NCBI GenBank assembly: GCA_017437925.1
Contig: JAFRWQ010000174.1
Location: 1 to 15,846, forward strand
Direction: 5' to 3'
Length of the DNA stretch: 15,846 nucleotides
Origin: Bacillota bacterium
Lineage (GTDB): Bacteria > Bacillota_A > Clostridia > Peptostreptococcales > Anaerovoracaceae
Below the pieces are notes generated by a model, which saw only the letters and a list, made by a program, of their open reading frames with translations, did no database searches and was not told where the DNA came from. This document shows, piece after piece, positions 1-7,158 of this stretch. Both the position numbers and the translations under genes were made by a program. The first letter of the stretch is position 1. Every line of letters starts with the position of its first letter.

Positions 1-127
1 GAAAACCTATGAGGAAAAGCATCAGGGTAACGAAGACGCCGGATACTTTAGCCTTGGTGATCTGACCTACCACATCGCCGATGGCAAAGAACGCCATAAC
101 GATCAACAAAGCATACCAAAATGACAT
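1..127 (-). CDS. N-terminus of an unidentified integral membrane protein (partial, cut by window edge)
   Basis: Only the first 42 codons lie in the window. The start ATG at 127 is set by a consensus ribosome site, AAAGGAG at 134-140, six bases upstream. The peptide begins MSFWYALLIVMAFFAIGDVV and is almost wholly hydrophobic apart from a short QITKAKVSG stretch; a second hydrophobic run (VFVTLMLFLIGF) follows. This pattern fits a first transmembrane helix, a short polar loop and a second helix of a polytopic permease rather than a cleaved signal peptide. A family cannot be named from 42 residues. The gene is downstream of the MFS terminator and has its own promoter-like region, so it is probably a separate transcription unit. 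Confidence 0.75.
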   Translation of the reverse strand, partial: MSFWYALLIVMAFFAIGDVVGQITKAKVSGVFVTLMLFLIGF

Positions 128-190
128 TTTAAACTCCTTTCTTTCGGAAAAAAAATAAAGACAATTCGGGTTATTTTTATGGGCATATTA

Positions 191-221
191 ATTATAAAAT
201 ATCATCGGCCGCTAAGTACAA
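191..221 (-). promoter_or_regulatory. possible promoter of the left-edge membrane protein gene
   Basis: On the minus strand a perfect -10 hexamer TATAAT occupies 196-191. The best -35-like hexamer, TTGTAC (221-216), is 19 bases upstream, longer than the ideal 17. The segment falls in the AT-rich 64-110 bases before the start codon. Two direct repeats of the type TTAGCGG(T)CCGA overlap and flank the -35 region (205-215 and 229-240). Confidence 0.35.
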
Positions 222-260
222 TTCCTATTCGGACCGCTAATCATGACAAAAAAGTTATAC

Positions 261-303
261 AAAAACAAAAAAGATGCCGATTATTTATTGAATAATCAGC
301 ATC
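261..303 (-). terminator. rho-independent terminator of the MFS/YitT/MFS run
   Basis: Read on the minus strand, 303-291 pairs with 285-273 in a 13-bp stem (one U.G wobble) around a 5-nt loop, followed directly by TTTTTTGTTTTT (272-261). It lies 43 bases after the stop codon of the 346-1530 gene and points the same way. The stem with its T-run is a textbook intrinsic terminator. Confidence 0.9.
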
Positions 304-345
304 CGCTCATTTGTATACGAAAAACTTATCCGCTGCCGCACGCGG

Positions 346-1530
346 CTACCTTATGTTGCCCTTCTTTCCTATCATGAAGCAGACGAAGCCGCAGCAGCTT
401 ATCATGGCGATGGCTATCATAAGGCAGGGGATGTAGCCTCCCGCCCTGTCGCTTATGACTCCGTAGGTCGAGGTTATTCCTGCGTAGGCCAGGGTCTGTA
501 TCATGTTGGCTGTGGCGTAGACCTCGGCGTAGCGCTCCTTCGCGATCTGCTGTATCATGGTCGGCATTCCGACTGTGGTCACCGAGAAGATGGCCGGGTA
601 AATGCTCACCGCGAGGATGATGCCCGTAGGTATGGCCGTAAGGGTGATCAGCAGCACGCAGGCAAGGATCGAGAAGCCTATGTATATGAGGTTCGCCTTA
701 ACAGCCCCCGCCCTGTCCGCGAGAAAACCGTAGACCAGCTTCCAGGCCGAGTTGAATATGCTCTGGAAGGACACCACCGTGGCGCCGAAGCTGAGGCTGT
801 AGCCCAGGGTCACCGCATAGGACGAGAAGTGGGTGTTCATGCCGGTGCCGCCGGCGCAGAAGAAGGGGAAGGCGAAGATGAAGGCGAGAAGGACCGGAGC
901 GATATAGGTCCTCTCCGCCGCTTCTTTCTTATCGGCAGATGCCTTTGAAGGCTCCGCGTCTTCTCTCAGCCTTATGGTCGATGCGCAGGGTATGCCTATG
1001 AGGGCGACCAGAAGGGCCAGCAGCCTGAAGCCGGTGCTGTAGCCGTAGGCGAGTATCACCCTGCTCAAGACAGGGTTCATGACCGCGGCGACAACTCCGG
1101 ACATGGCCATGGCAAGGCCCAGCTTTGAGGCGCTCTTATTGCCGAACCAGCTGCGCAGAACTATTGAAACGGTAAGGTTTTTGTAGCATATGGAGCTCAT
1201 GCCCAAAAAGATGGCGAGCACGTAGAAATACGGAAGCCTGGGGGCAAAGGAGAAGAGAGTAAAGCAGGTCGCGACCCCTATGACTCCCGCGGTCATGACC
1301 CTGTTGATGGGCACTTTTTTGATTATTCTCGCGACCACGGGTCCCGAAAAGCCGGTGGAAAGGCTGATTATGGTCGAGATGACCGCGACAGACCCTCTTC
1401 CCGTGCCCAGTGCCTGGGATATGGGGGTGTAGAAAATGCCTATGCAGTTGCTTATGAGGCCTATGCTGCTTCCTATGAGGGCGCAGCACTTTACGACTAT
1501 CCAGAACTGTTTTCTCTTAAGATCTTCCAT
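346..1530 (-). CDS. MFS permease, copy 1 (paralogue of the gene at 2407-3615)
   Basis: The 394-residue protein has the length and hydrophobic profile of a 12-helix major facilitator: six helices, a charged central loop at about residues 187-209 (rich in Lys, Glu, Ala), then six more. A motif-A-like loop, GFLADRAGAV, lies at about 268-277 between helices 8 and 9. The N-terminal layout (CIGIFYTPISQALGTGRG, about 29-46) recalls the oxalate/formate and monocarboxylate-type MFS groups, which suggests an organic-anion substrate, but this is inference only. The ATG is preceded by GGGAG five bases upstream and lies 20 nt after the YitT stop codon. It is closely similar to the other MFS gene throughout, for instance RSWFGN(K/R)SASKLG and HFSSYAVT(L/V)GYSLSFG, so the two arose by duplication. 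Confidence 0.9.
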   Translation of the reverse strand: MEDLKRKQFWIVVKCCALIGSSIGLISNCIGIFYTPISQALGTGRGSVAVISTIISLSTGFSGPVVARIIKKVPINRVMTAGVIGVATCFTLFSFAPRLPYFYVLAIFLGMSSICYKNLTVSIVLRSWFGNKSASKLGLAMAMSGVVAAVMNPVLSRVILAYGYSTGFRLLALLVALIGIPCASTIRLREDAEPSKASADKKEAAERTYIAPVLLAFIFAFPFFCAGGTGMNTHFSSYAVTLGYSLSFGATVVSFQSIFNSAWKLVYGFLADRAGAVKANLIYIGFSILACVLLITLTAIPTGIILAVSIYPAIFSVTTVGMPTMIQQIAKERYAEVYATANMIQTLAYAGITSTYGVISDRAGGYIPCLMIAIAMISCCGFVCFMIGKKGNIR

Positions 1531-1550
1531 ATATACTCCCGTTTCGGGCT

Positions 1551-2405
1551 CTATCTTTTAGGTCTGTATATGACCTCGTTGACGTTGTAGACGGTGATGA
1601 AGGCTTTGGGGTCGTTCTGCTGTATGAAGTTCATCAGGCTGCGGTACTCGTGCATGTTGACTATGGTGATGATCTCGTCCCGGCTCCTGTCGGTGTAGGC
1701 TCCCCTCGCCTGGTATATGGTCGCCCCGCTGTGCAGGTCCTCGGTTATGAAGCGTATGACCTCGTCCTCTTTTTCGGTAAGTATGCAGACCCTCTTGGTC
1801 ATGTTGGAGTTGAATATGAAGTGATCCAGGACTATGCCGTTCATGTAGGTGCCCAGAACGCTTAAGACCACCGTCTTGCTGTCGTAGGCGAAGGCGGAGG
1901 AGAGCGCGACGCACATTCCGACCAGAGAGATCGCCCTGCCCAGCTCCATCCTGAAGTACTTGTTCAGTATCTTGCCTATTATGTCCAGGCCTCCCGACGA
2001 GGCGTTGAGCTTGAAGAGTATGGCCTGACCGAAGCTGCAGACGAAGAGGAAGCACAGCATGTCGATGAGGGCGTCGCCGGTGAGGGAAGCGTTGTCAGGA
2101 AAGATCTTTTCAAGGGCTCCCAGCATCAGGGGAAGCATCACCGTGGTGTAGACGGTCTTGGCGCCGAATTCCCTTCCTATGAGCAAAAAGCCCAGGCCCA
2201 GCAAGGCCAGGTTCAATATCATCGTGATGGCCGAGACCGAGAGGGGCAGAAAGTTGGCCAGCACTATGGCAAGGCCCGAGACGCTGCCCAAAGCCAGGTG
2301 GCTGGGCATCAGGAAGAAGAAGACTGAGGCTGCGAGCACGGCGGTCGCCAGGGTGATGACGGCGAATTCGCCAAGGGTCTTGATGGGTTCGGGGGAGGAC
2401 TTCAT
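1551..2405 (-). CDS. YitT family membrane protein with C-terminal DUF2179 domain
   Basis: The 284-residue protein matches the usual YitT build: about six transmembrane helices in residues 12-196 (the YitT_membrane region, including the family-like segment ASSGGLDIIGKILNKY near 136-150), then a soluble C-terminal domain of about 80 residues (about 202-284) of the DUF2179 type, with the typical run ILTEKEDEVIRFI, GATIYQARGAYT and DEIITIVNMHEY. The biochemical role of the family is not established; a transporter or ligand-sensing membrane protein is the usual guess. It starts 1 nt after the stop of the upstream MFS gene (TAA, one base, ATG) and has no visible Shine-Dalgarno sequence, so its translation is probably coupled to that gene. 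It sits exactly between two paralogous MFS genes. Confidence 0.9.
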   Translation of the reverse strand: MKSSPEPIKTLGEFAVITLATAVLAASVFFFLMPSHLALGSVSGLAIVLANFLPLSVSAITMILNLALLGLGFLLIGREFGAKTVYTTVMLPLMLGALEKIFPDNASLTGDALIDMLCFLFVCSFGQAILFKLNASSGGLDIIGKILNKYFRMELGRAISLVGMCVALSSAFAYDSKTVVLSVLGTYMNGIVLDHFIFNSNMTKRVCILTEKEDEVIRFITEDLHSGATIYQARGAYTDRSRDEIITIVNMHEYRSLMNFIQQNDPKAFITVYNVNEVIYRPKR

Positions 2406-2406
2406 G

Positions 2407-3615
2407 TTATTTTACGTTGTTCTTTCTGCCGATATACAGGCATACGGCCGCGGAAAGTGCCAGGTTCACCAGCACCAGTATCATGCAGGGGAAGTAGCTT
2501 CCCGCGCGGTCGCTGATGGTGCCGTAGATCGAGGTGTAGAGGGAGTAGCAGATGATGTGGAACATGTTCACCGTGGCGTAGACCTCGGCGTAGCGCTCCT
2601 TCGCTATGGTCTGGACCAGGGTCGGGATGCCGACGGTGGAGACCGAGAAGGCGCAGGGGAAGAGGCATACTGCCAGTATCATTCCCGCCGGGACGGAGGT
2701 CAGGGTCAGCAGCATGATGCAGCTCACCAGGACCAGCCCCATGTATATCATGCAGGACCTCACGACGCCTATGCGGTCGGCCAGCATGCCGTAGACCAGC
2801 TTCCACACCGAGTTGAATATGCTCTGAAATGACACAACCGTGGCGCCGAAGCTCAGGCTGTATCCTACGGTCACCGCGTAGGACGAGAAGTGGGAGTTCA
2901 TGCCGGTGGTGCCCGCTATGGCGATCGGAAAGACCGCGGAAAGCAGCACCAGGGTGACCACGGGGATCACGGTCTTCTGGGCTTCCGGCTTTGCGGTGCC
3001 TGCCGTTTCACCGGCAGCCTGAACCTTTGCAGGAGCCTCCTCCTCGTCGTTCATGCGTATGGTGTAAGCCGCGGGAAGAGCCAGGACCGCGAGTGCCAGG
3101 GCCATCGCTTTAAAACCCGTGGAGTAGCCGTAGGCCTGTATGATCCTGCTCAGTATAGGGTTCATTACGGCCGCGGTGACGCCTGAAAAGGCCATCGCTA
3201 TGCCCAGCTTTGAAGCGCTGCGGTTTCCGAACCAGCTCCTTAAGACTATGGCGACGGTGAGGTTTTTAAAGCATATATCGCCTATGCCTATGAAGACGGC
3301 CATGGCGTAAAGTACGGGCAGCTTTTCGGAGAGGGAGAGCACGAAAAAGCCGGCGACGGTGAGAAGGACGCCCAGGCTCATGACAATGTTCATGCGGTAC
3401 TTTTTGACCAGTCTCGCGGCGACCTGCCCGAAGAAGCCGGCCGACATGCTGATGATGGTGGAAATGACAGCGATCTGTCCCCTGCCCGTTCCCAGGGCCT
3501 GGGACATCGGTGTGTAGAAAATACCTATGCAGTTGCTGATGAGGCCAACGCTGCAGCCTATGCAGATGCAGCACTTTACCAGTATCCAGAACTGCTTCCC
3601 GGACATGCCTTTCAT
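2407..3615 (-). CDS. MFS permease, copy 2 (paralogue of the gene at 346-1530)
   Basis: A 402-residue, 12-helix major facilitator with a longer central loop than copy 1 (about residues 190-215, rich in Glu, Ala and Lys). The second half carries GMLADRIGVV as a motif-A-like loop. The start at 3615 is supported by GGGAGGA five bases upstream; ATG at 3606 is an alternative without a comparable site. The gene has its own TATAAT box about 30 bases upstream, so it may be expressed apart from the aldolase gene before it. Its extreme C-terminus (IGRKNNVK) mirrors that of copy 1 (IGKKGNIR). Substrate unknown; an organic acid linked to the neighbouring aminotransferase/aldolase pair is plausible from context only. 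Confidence 0.9.
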   Translation of the reverse strand: MKGMSGKQFWILVKCCICIGCSVGLISNCIGIFYTPMSQALGTGRGQIAVISTIISMSAGFFGQVAARLVKKYRMNIVMSLGVLLTVAGFFVLSLSEKLPVLYAMAVFIGIGDICFKNLTVAIVLRSWFGNRSASKLGIAMAFSGVTAAVMNPILSRIIQAYGYSTGFKAMALALAVLALPAAYTIRMNDEEEAPAKVQAAGETAGTAKPEAQKTVIPVVTLVLLSAVFPIAIAGTTGMNSHFSSYAVTVGYSLSFGATVVSFQSIFNSVWKLVYGMLADRIGVVRSCMIYMGLVLVSCIMLLTLTSVPAGMILAVCLFPCAFSVSTVGIPTLVQTIAKERYAEVYATVNMFHIICYSLYTSIYGTISDRAGSYFPCMILVLVNLALSAAVCLYIGRKNNVK

Positions 3616-3641
3616 GATCTTCCTCCCTTGACGCGGGAAAT

Positions 3642-3666
3642 ATTATATATCATCTCGGGCTGCCCG
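3642..3666 (-). promoter_or_regulatory. possible promoter/operator before MFS copy 2
   Basis: Minus-strand TATAAT lies at 3647-3642, with no good -35 hexamer at standard distance. Immediately upstream, at 3656-3666, is the inverted repeat CGGGC-T-GCCCG, placed where an activator or repressor could act on a weak -35. A second small stem (GGGCG/CGCCC) follows the aldolase stop, at about 3710-3723, but lacks a T-run, so it is at most a weak terminator. Confidence 0.35.
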
Positions 3667-3733
3667 GAAGCAGTTTTTTATATTTTTTGACCGTTTTTTG
3701 AACGCTTTTCGGGCGGAAACGCCCATTTCAGCC

Positions 3734-4525
3734 CTATTTCGATATATTTTTCCTGATCTTCGCGTTGAGCTCCTTATATGCATCGAGGAAGATCATGCAG
3801 TCCATGTTGACCGCGACCCCGGCGTAGCCCCTGTTGATGTAGTCGGAAGCAACGGCGGGTATGGTGGTGAAGTTGTAGCAGGGCTTGCCGGCGCTTTTGC
3901 AGGCGCTGAAGACCTTTTCCTCCGCCGCTTTGAACTCGGGAAGATCCAGCTGTCCCGCTATGCCCATGCAGGTGGAAAGGTCGAAGGGACCGATGAATAT
4001 GCCGTCTATGCCGTCGATCTTGACTATCTCTTCGATGTTCTCGAGGGCTTCTATGGTCTCGCACTGGGGTATTACCATGAGCCTGTCGTTGGAGTTGTCG
4101 AAGTACTCCTGAAGGGTCTTGGTGTCTGCCCATTCGGCGCAGCCGTAGCCGGTCCCCCTGCCCTTTATGAAGCCTCTGTGGCCCATGGGGGTGTACTTGG
4201 CGAGGTCCGCCGCCTTCTTGAAGTCTTCGACCTCCCTTAAGCAGGGAATTATGAGGCCCTGGGCTCCGCAGTCCGCGGCTCTTTGGATCTCCTTGTGATC
4301 GACGTTGGCTATCCTAACCCAGGGGACGAGGCCGCTGCGCTCGGCAGCCCTGATCAGGTCCATCATGGTCTCTGTGTCGAAGGGGCCGTGCTCGCAGTCG
4401 ATGATGACGAAGTCTAGGCCGCTGAAGCCCAGGCATTCCATGTAGTTCTGGTTTCCGGCGGCGAAGAAGGTGCCGAGGGCGCCCTCCCCTTTTTCAAACA
4501 TGTTTTTGAGTCTGTTGAGTGACAT
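3734..4525 (-). CDS. HpcH/HpaI-family 2-oxo acid aldolase
   Basis: The 263-residue protein is a full-length class II (metal-dependent) pyruvate aldolase of the HpcH/HpaI group, which splits 4-hydroxy-2-oxo acids into pyruvate and an aldehyde. The family active-site residues are present: E45-H46 in DCEHGPFD, R71 in PWVRIAN, Q154 and E156 in IPQCET, and G179-D182 in GPFDLS; E156 and D182 correspond to the metal ligands. The start ATG is 3 nt after the stop of the aminotransferase gene, and the ribosome site AGAAAGG lies inside the last codons of that gene, so the two are co-expressed. Which hydroxy-oxo acid is cleaved cannot be read from the sequence; rhamnonate-, glucarate- and hydroxypentanoate-type enzymes share these residues. 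Confidence 0.88.
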   Translation of the reverse strand: MSLNRLKNMFEKGEGALGTFFAAGNQNYMECLGFSGLDFVIIDCEHGPFDTETMMDLIRAAERSGLVPWVRIANVDHKEIQRAADCGAQGLIIPCLREVEDFKKAADLAKYTPMGHRGFIKGRGTGYGCAEWADTKTLQEYFDNSNDRLMVIPQCETIEALENIEEIVKIDGIDGIFIGPFDLSTCMGIAGQLDLPEFKAAEEKVFSACKSAGKPCYNFTTIPAVASDYINRGYAGVAVNMDCMIFLDAYKELNAKIRKNISK

Positions 4526-4528
4526 GGT

Positions 4529-5755
4529 CTAGCCTTTCTGCCCGCAGGGGGCCCCGAGCCTTTCGCAGAGGAAAGCGCCCATCTTCTTGAGATTCGCGTC
4601 TATTGCGTCTTCGGTGAGGCCGCTGAAGTTGAGCCTCATGGTGCTTCTGCCCGAGCCTTCGGGGTTGCCCTCGGTATAAAAACCGCTGCCTATGCCGTAG
4701 CATATGCCCAGCTTTTCCCTTATCTCATCCGCGAGGGCGGTCATGTCGAGGCCGGGAACCTCGGTCCAGACGTAGTAGCCTCCGTCGGGCACGGTGTGCT
4801 TCGCGCAGGCGGGGAAGTACTCGTCCAGGGCCTTCAGCATGGCGTCGCGCCTGCTCCTGTAGAGGTCGCAGAGGTACTTTCTGTGGTCCTCGTAGTATCC
4901 CCTCTTGAAGAACTCGGCGGCTATGGCCTGGGAGATGGTGTTGGTGCAGGTGTCGGTGCAGAGCTTGACGTCGGACAGGGCTGCGATCTGCTCGTCTGAC
5001 GCTACTATGAAGCCCAGGCGGCTTCCCGGGGAGAAGATCTTGGAGAAGCTGCCCGAGAGTATCACGTTTCCGCTCTTATCGAACTGCTTGATGAAGGGCT
5101 GGTCGCTGCCGCTGTAGCGTATCTCCCTGTAAGGGTCGTCCTCCAGGACTATGACGTCGTACTTTTCGGCGAGCTCGGCCAGCTTTACGCGGCGCTCAAG
5201 GCTTAAGGTGACTCCTGTCGGGTTGTGGAAGCTCGGGATGGTGTATATCATCTTGGGCTTAAAGCGCTGTATCTTGCGCTCCAGGTCTTCCATTACGAGG
5301 CCTTCCCCGTCCATGTCGACAGGCTCGAGCTTCGCTTCGAAAAGCTTGAAAATGGTGGTCCCGTGTATGAATGAGGGGGACTCCACCAGTATCACGTCGC
5401 CGGGCTCGATGAAGAGCTGGCAGAGGAAATTCATGGGCTGTATGCCTCCGGCGGTGATCATGATATTTTTGATGTCGATGTCAAGGCCGCGGGGTTTTAG
5501 GAGGTGATCCCTTACGGCCTCCCTCAGGGGCACCAGGCCCAGGGTATCGCCGTATTTCACGGCGTCCAGGCCCTTTTCGGGGCCCGAGAACACATCCTGA
5601 CTTATCTCTCTCATTTTGTCAAAGGGGTAAGCTTCCACCGCGGGAGCTCCAAGTCCGAAGGACACTATCGGGCCTCCCGCCGCCGACACCGTGAGGGAGT
5701 GGAGCTGCCTCGCCGAATCGGCCACTGTATCGATACGTCTCGCAAAACGCGCCAT
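4529..5755 (-). CDS. PLP-dependent aminotransferase, class I/II fold (2-aminoadipate/ARO8-like)
   Basis: The 408-residue protein is a complete fold-type I aminotransferase, which moves an amino group from an amino acid to a 2-oxo acid. Visible landmarks are Y68-G69-D70 in VKYGDTLG, HNPTG at 177-181 (N178), EDDPY at 205-209 with the pyridine-binding Asp and Tyr, the Schiff-base lysine K239 in SGSFSKIFSPG, R246 (phosphate contact) and the carboxylate-binding R374 in MRLNFS. Overall motifs resemble the LysN/ARO8 group and the catalytic half of MocR proteins, but no winged-helix domain is present. Start chosen from GGAAGGAA just upstream of ATG 5755. It is the first gene of a pair with the HpcH/HpaI aldolase, which points to an amino acid whose oxo form carries a 4-hydroxyl group (inference). 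Confidence 0.9.
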   Translation of the reverse strand: MARFARRIDTVADSARQLHSLTVSAAGGPIVSFGLGAPAVEAYPFDKMREISQDVFSGPEKGLDAVKYGDTLGLVPLREAVRDHLLKPRGLDIDIKNIMITAGGIQPMNFLCQLFIEPGDVILVESPSFIHGTTIFKLFEAKLEPVDMDGEGLVMEDLERKIQRFKPKMIYTIPSFHNPTGVTLSLERRVKLAELAEKYDVIVLEDDPYREIRYSGSDQPFIKQFDKSGNVILSGSFSKIFSPGSRLGFIVASDEQIAALSDVKLCTDTCTNTISQAIAAEFFKRGYYEDHRKYLCDLYRSRRDAMLKALDEYFPACAKHTVPDGGYYVWTEVPGLDMTALADEIREKLGICYGIGSGFYTEGNPEGSGRSTMRLNFSGLTEDAIDANLKKMGAFLCERLGAPCGQKG

Positions 5756-5807
5756 ATTTCCTTCCTTTCCGGCCCTTAAGGCCTGAGGTTTCTTTTGCCG
5801 TATAATG

Positions 5808-5813
5808 ATTATA
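5808..5813 (-). promoter_or_regulatory. probable -10 box of the aminotransferase gene
   Basis: Minus-strand TATAAT at 5813-5808, 53 bases before the start codon. The -35 position (5836-5831, TTTTAA) is poor, so activation by a factor bound at the inverted repeat 23-75 bases further upstream is plausible. Confidence 0.4.
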
Positions 5814-5858
5814 TTACATAGCGGGCGGGCTTAAAAGCGGCGACGGGCCGGGCGGGCT

Positions 5859-5883
5859 TTATTGTATGATTTTTATACAATAA
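5859..5883. promoter_or_regulatory. inverted-repeat operator candidate in the divergent region
   Basis: TTATTGTAT (5859-5867) and ATACAATAA (5875-5883) form perfect 9-bp inverted arms around a 7-nt centre. The site lies upstream of both divergent units, just before the plus-strand -35 box and about 45-70 bases before the minus-strand -10 box. Arms of this shape resemble operators of GntR- or TetR-type regulators. No regulator gene lies in the window. Confidence 0.5.
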
Positions 5884-5892
5884 CGTCCGCGC

Positions 5893-5928
5893 TTGACTTA
5901 AGCGTCCCCCGGTAGCATGATTAATCAT
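5893..5928 (+). promoter_or_regulatory. promoter of the chromate-transporter pair with a palindrome over the -10
   Basis: TTGACT (5893-5898) and CATGAT (5916-5921) are separated by 17 bases. The perfect 12-bp palindrome ATGATTAATCAT (5917-5928) covers the -10 box and probable start site, an ideal place for a repressor. The element ATCATAC (5924-5930) is an inverted copy of GTATGAT at 5864-5870 in the upstream inverted repeat. Confidence 0.5.
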
Positions 5929-5961
5929 ACACTGCAGTTTTTTTATTGAAAGGAAGCGCCG

Positions 5962-6534
5962 ATGCCCCTTCTTATCGACCTTTTTCTGAGCTTCGCCAAA
6001 ATAGGCCTCTTCACCTTCGGGGGAGGCTACGCCATGATAGCCCTCATAGAGGACGCCTGCGTCGAAAAAAAGAAATGGATAAGCCACGACGAGATGATGG
6101 ATATCACCGTCATCGCCGAATCCACCCCGGGGCCCATCGCCATCAACTGCGCCACCTTCGTGGGGTATAAGCAGAAAGGCTTCGCCGGCGCCCTCATCGC
6201 GACCCTGGGCATAGTGCTGCCCTCGTTCTGCGTGATCTTTGCTATCTCAAGGTTTCTGGACGGTTTCCTCGAGATCGCCTGGATAGCCCATGCCTTCAAA
6301 GGCATAAAGATCGCCGTCGGCATACTGATACTCGACGCGGCCCTTAAAATGCTTAAGAAGATGCAGAAAAAGCCTCTGCCGAGAGGCATAATGCTTTGCG
6401 CCTTCGCCGCCATGCTGGTCATCGACTTCTTGTCCCTTAAGGTCTCTTCGATAACGCTGATGCTGGTCGCAGGGCTCGTGAGCCTGATCATATTCACGGT
6501 CAAAAAGCCCGCCGCGAAAGGAGGAGCCAAATGA
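5962..6534 (+). CDS. chromate transporter family protein, half-size subunit 1
   Basis: A 190-residue membrane protein containing a single CHR domain. The family signature is clear: FAKIGLFTFGGGYAM at about 11-25 and ESTPGPIAIN at about 53-62, followed by FVGYKQKGFAGA and a hydrophobic C-terminal half with several helices. Full-length ChrA has two CHR domains; short proteins of this size usually work as adjacent pairs, as here. ChrA exports chromate by proton motive force in Proteobacteria, but for the short Clostridial pairs the natural substrate is unproven. The ribosome site GAAAGGA is eight bases before the ATG. The stop codon overlaps the start of the next CHR gene (ATGA), so the two are translationally coupled. 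Confidence 0.92.
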   Translation: MPLLIDLFLSFAKIGLFTFGGGYAMIALIEDACVEKKKWISHDEMMDITVIAESTPGPIAINCATFVGYKQKGFAGALIATLGIVLPSFCVIFAISRFLDGFLEIAWIAHAFKGIKIAVGILILDAALKMLKKMQKKPLPRGIMLCAFAAMLVIDFLSLKVSSITLMLVAGLVSLIIFTVKKPAAKGGAK

Positions 6535-7091
6535 TGCTGCTTGAGCTTTTTGCCGGATTTCTCAAGGTCGGCTGCTTCGCCTTCGGCGGAGCCTACGGGG
6601 CCATCCCCCTCATACGCGACGTGGTGCTCTCCTACGGCTGGATAGAAGACGAGATGCTGACTTACATGATAGCGGTCAGCGAATCGACCCCCGGCCCCAT
6701 AATGGTGAACCTGGCGACCTACGTGGGAAGCTTAAAGGCCGGCCTCGCCGGCTCCCTTGTCGCCACCGCCGCGGTGGTCCTGCCCTCCTTCCTCATCGTG
6801 CTGCTGATCACCGCCCTTCTCAAGACTCTGCTCAAGAACCCTTACGTGCAGGCGGTCTTAAGGGGGCTTAAACCCTGCATCATAGGGATAATCCTCGCGA
6901 CCGGAGTATACATGATGGTAAAAAACGGCCTGGTAAGCGAAGGCGGCGCCCTGCTCGTCCGACCCCTCGCTCTGACCGCCGTCCTCAGCGCCCTGTACTT
7001 CGGGTCAAGAAAGCTTAAAAAAGGAGGGATCTCGCCCATACTGCTCATCTGCTGCGCCGCCCTGCTGGGGATCGCGGCTTACGGCATATGA
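6531..7091 (+). CDS. chromate transporter family protein, half-size subunit 2
   Basis: A 186-residue protein with one CHR domain, clearly related to its partner: FLKVGCFAFGGAYGAIPLI at about 10-28, ESTPGPIMVN at about 51-60 and ATYVGSLKAGLAGSLVAT. The rest is hydrophobic with about five helices. It overlaps the first CHR gene by four bases and has its own GGAGG-like site (AAAGGAGG) upstream, with ATG 6531 preferred and ATG 6534 also possible. The two proteins probably assemble as a heterodimer with inverted topology, matching the two halves of long ChrA (inference from the family). No terminator with a clear hairpin follows; the 67-base gap to the sigma gene is T-rich. Confidence 0.92.
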   Translation: MMLLELFAGFLKVGCFAFGGAYGAIPLIRDVVLSYGWIEDEMLTYMIAVSESTPGPIMVNLATYVGSLKAGLAGSLVATAAVVLPSFLIVLLITALLKTLLKNPYVQAVLRGLKPCIIGIILATGVYMMVKNGLVSEGGALLVRPLALTAVLSALYFGSRKLKKGGISPILLICCAALLGIAAYGI

Positions 7092-7108
7092 TTTTTTTCG
7101 TTTTTTTC

Positions 7109-7137
7109 GAACGTTTCGACGCCTTCGATTGTATTAA
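7109..7137 (+). promoter_or_regulatory. candidate promoter of the ECF sigma gene
   Basis: GAACGT at 7109-7114 resembles the GAAC core of ECF -35 elements and is followed after 17 bases by TATTAA at 7132-7137. The -35 is flanked by the near-symmetric TCGAA...TTCGA (7107-7119). An autoregulated ECF promoter would fit the family, but the match is short. Confidence 0.3.
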
Positions 7138-7158
7138 CAGTGAAAGGAGGACGGCCCC

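Noticed and set aside
4529..5755. MocR-type regulator
   Set aside because: The protein is only the aminotransferase domain and has no N-terminal winged-helix region.
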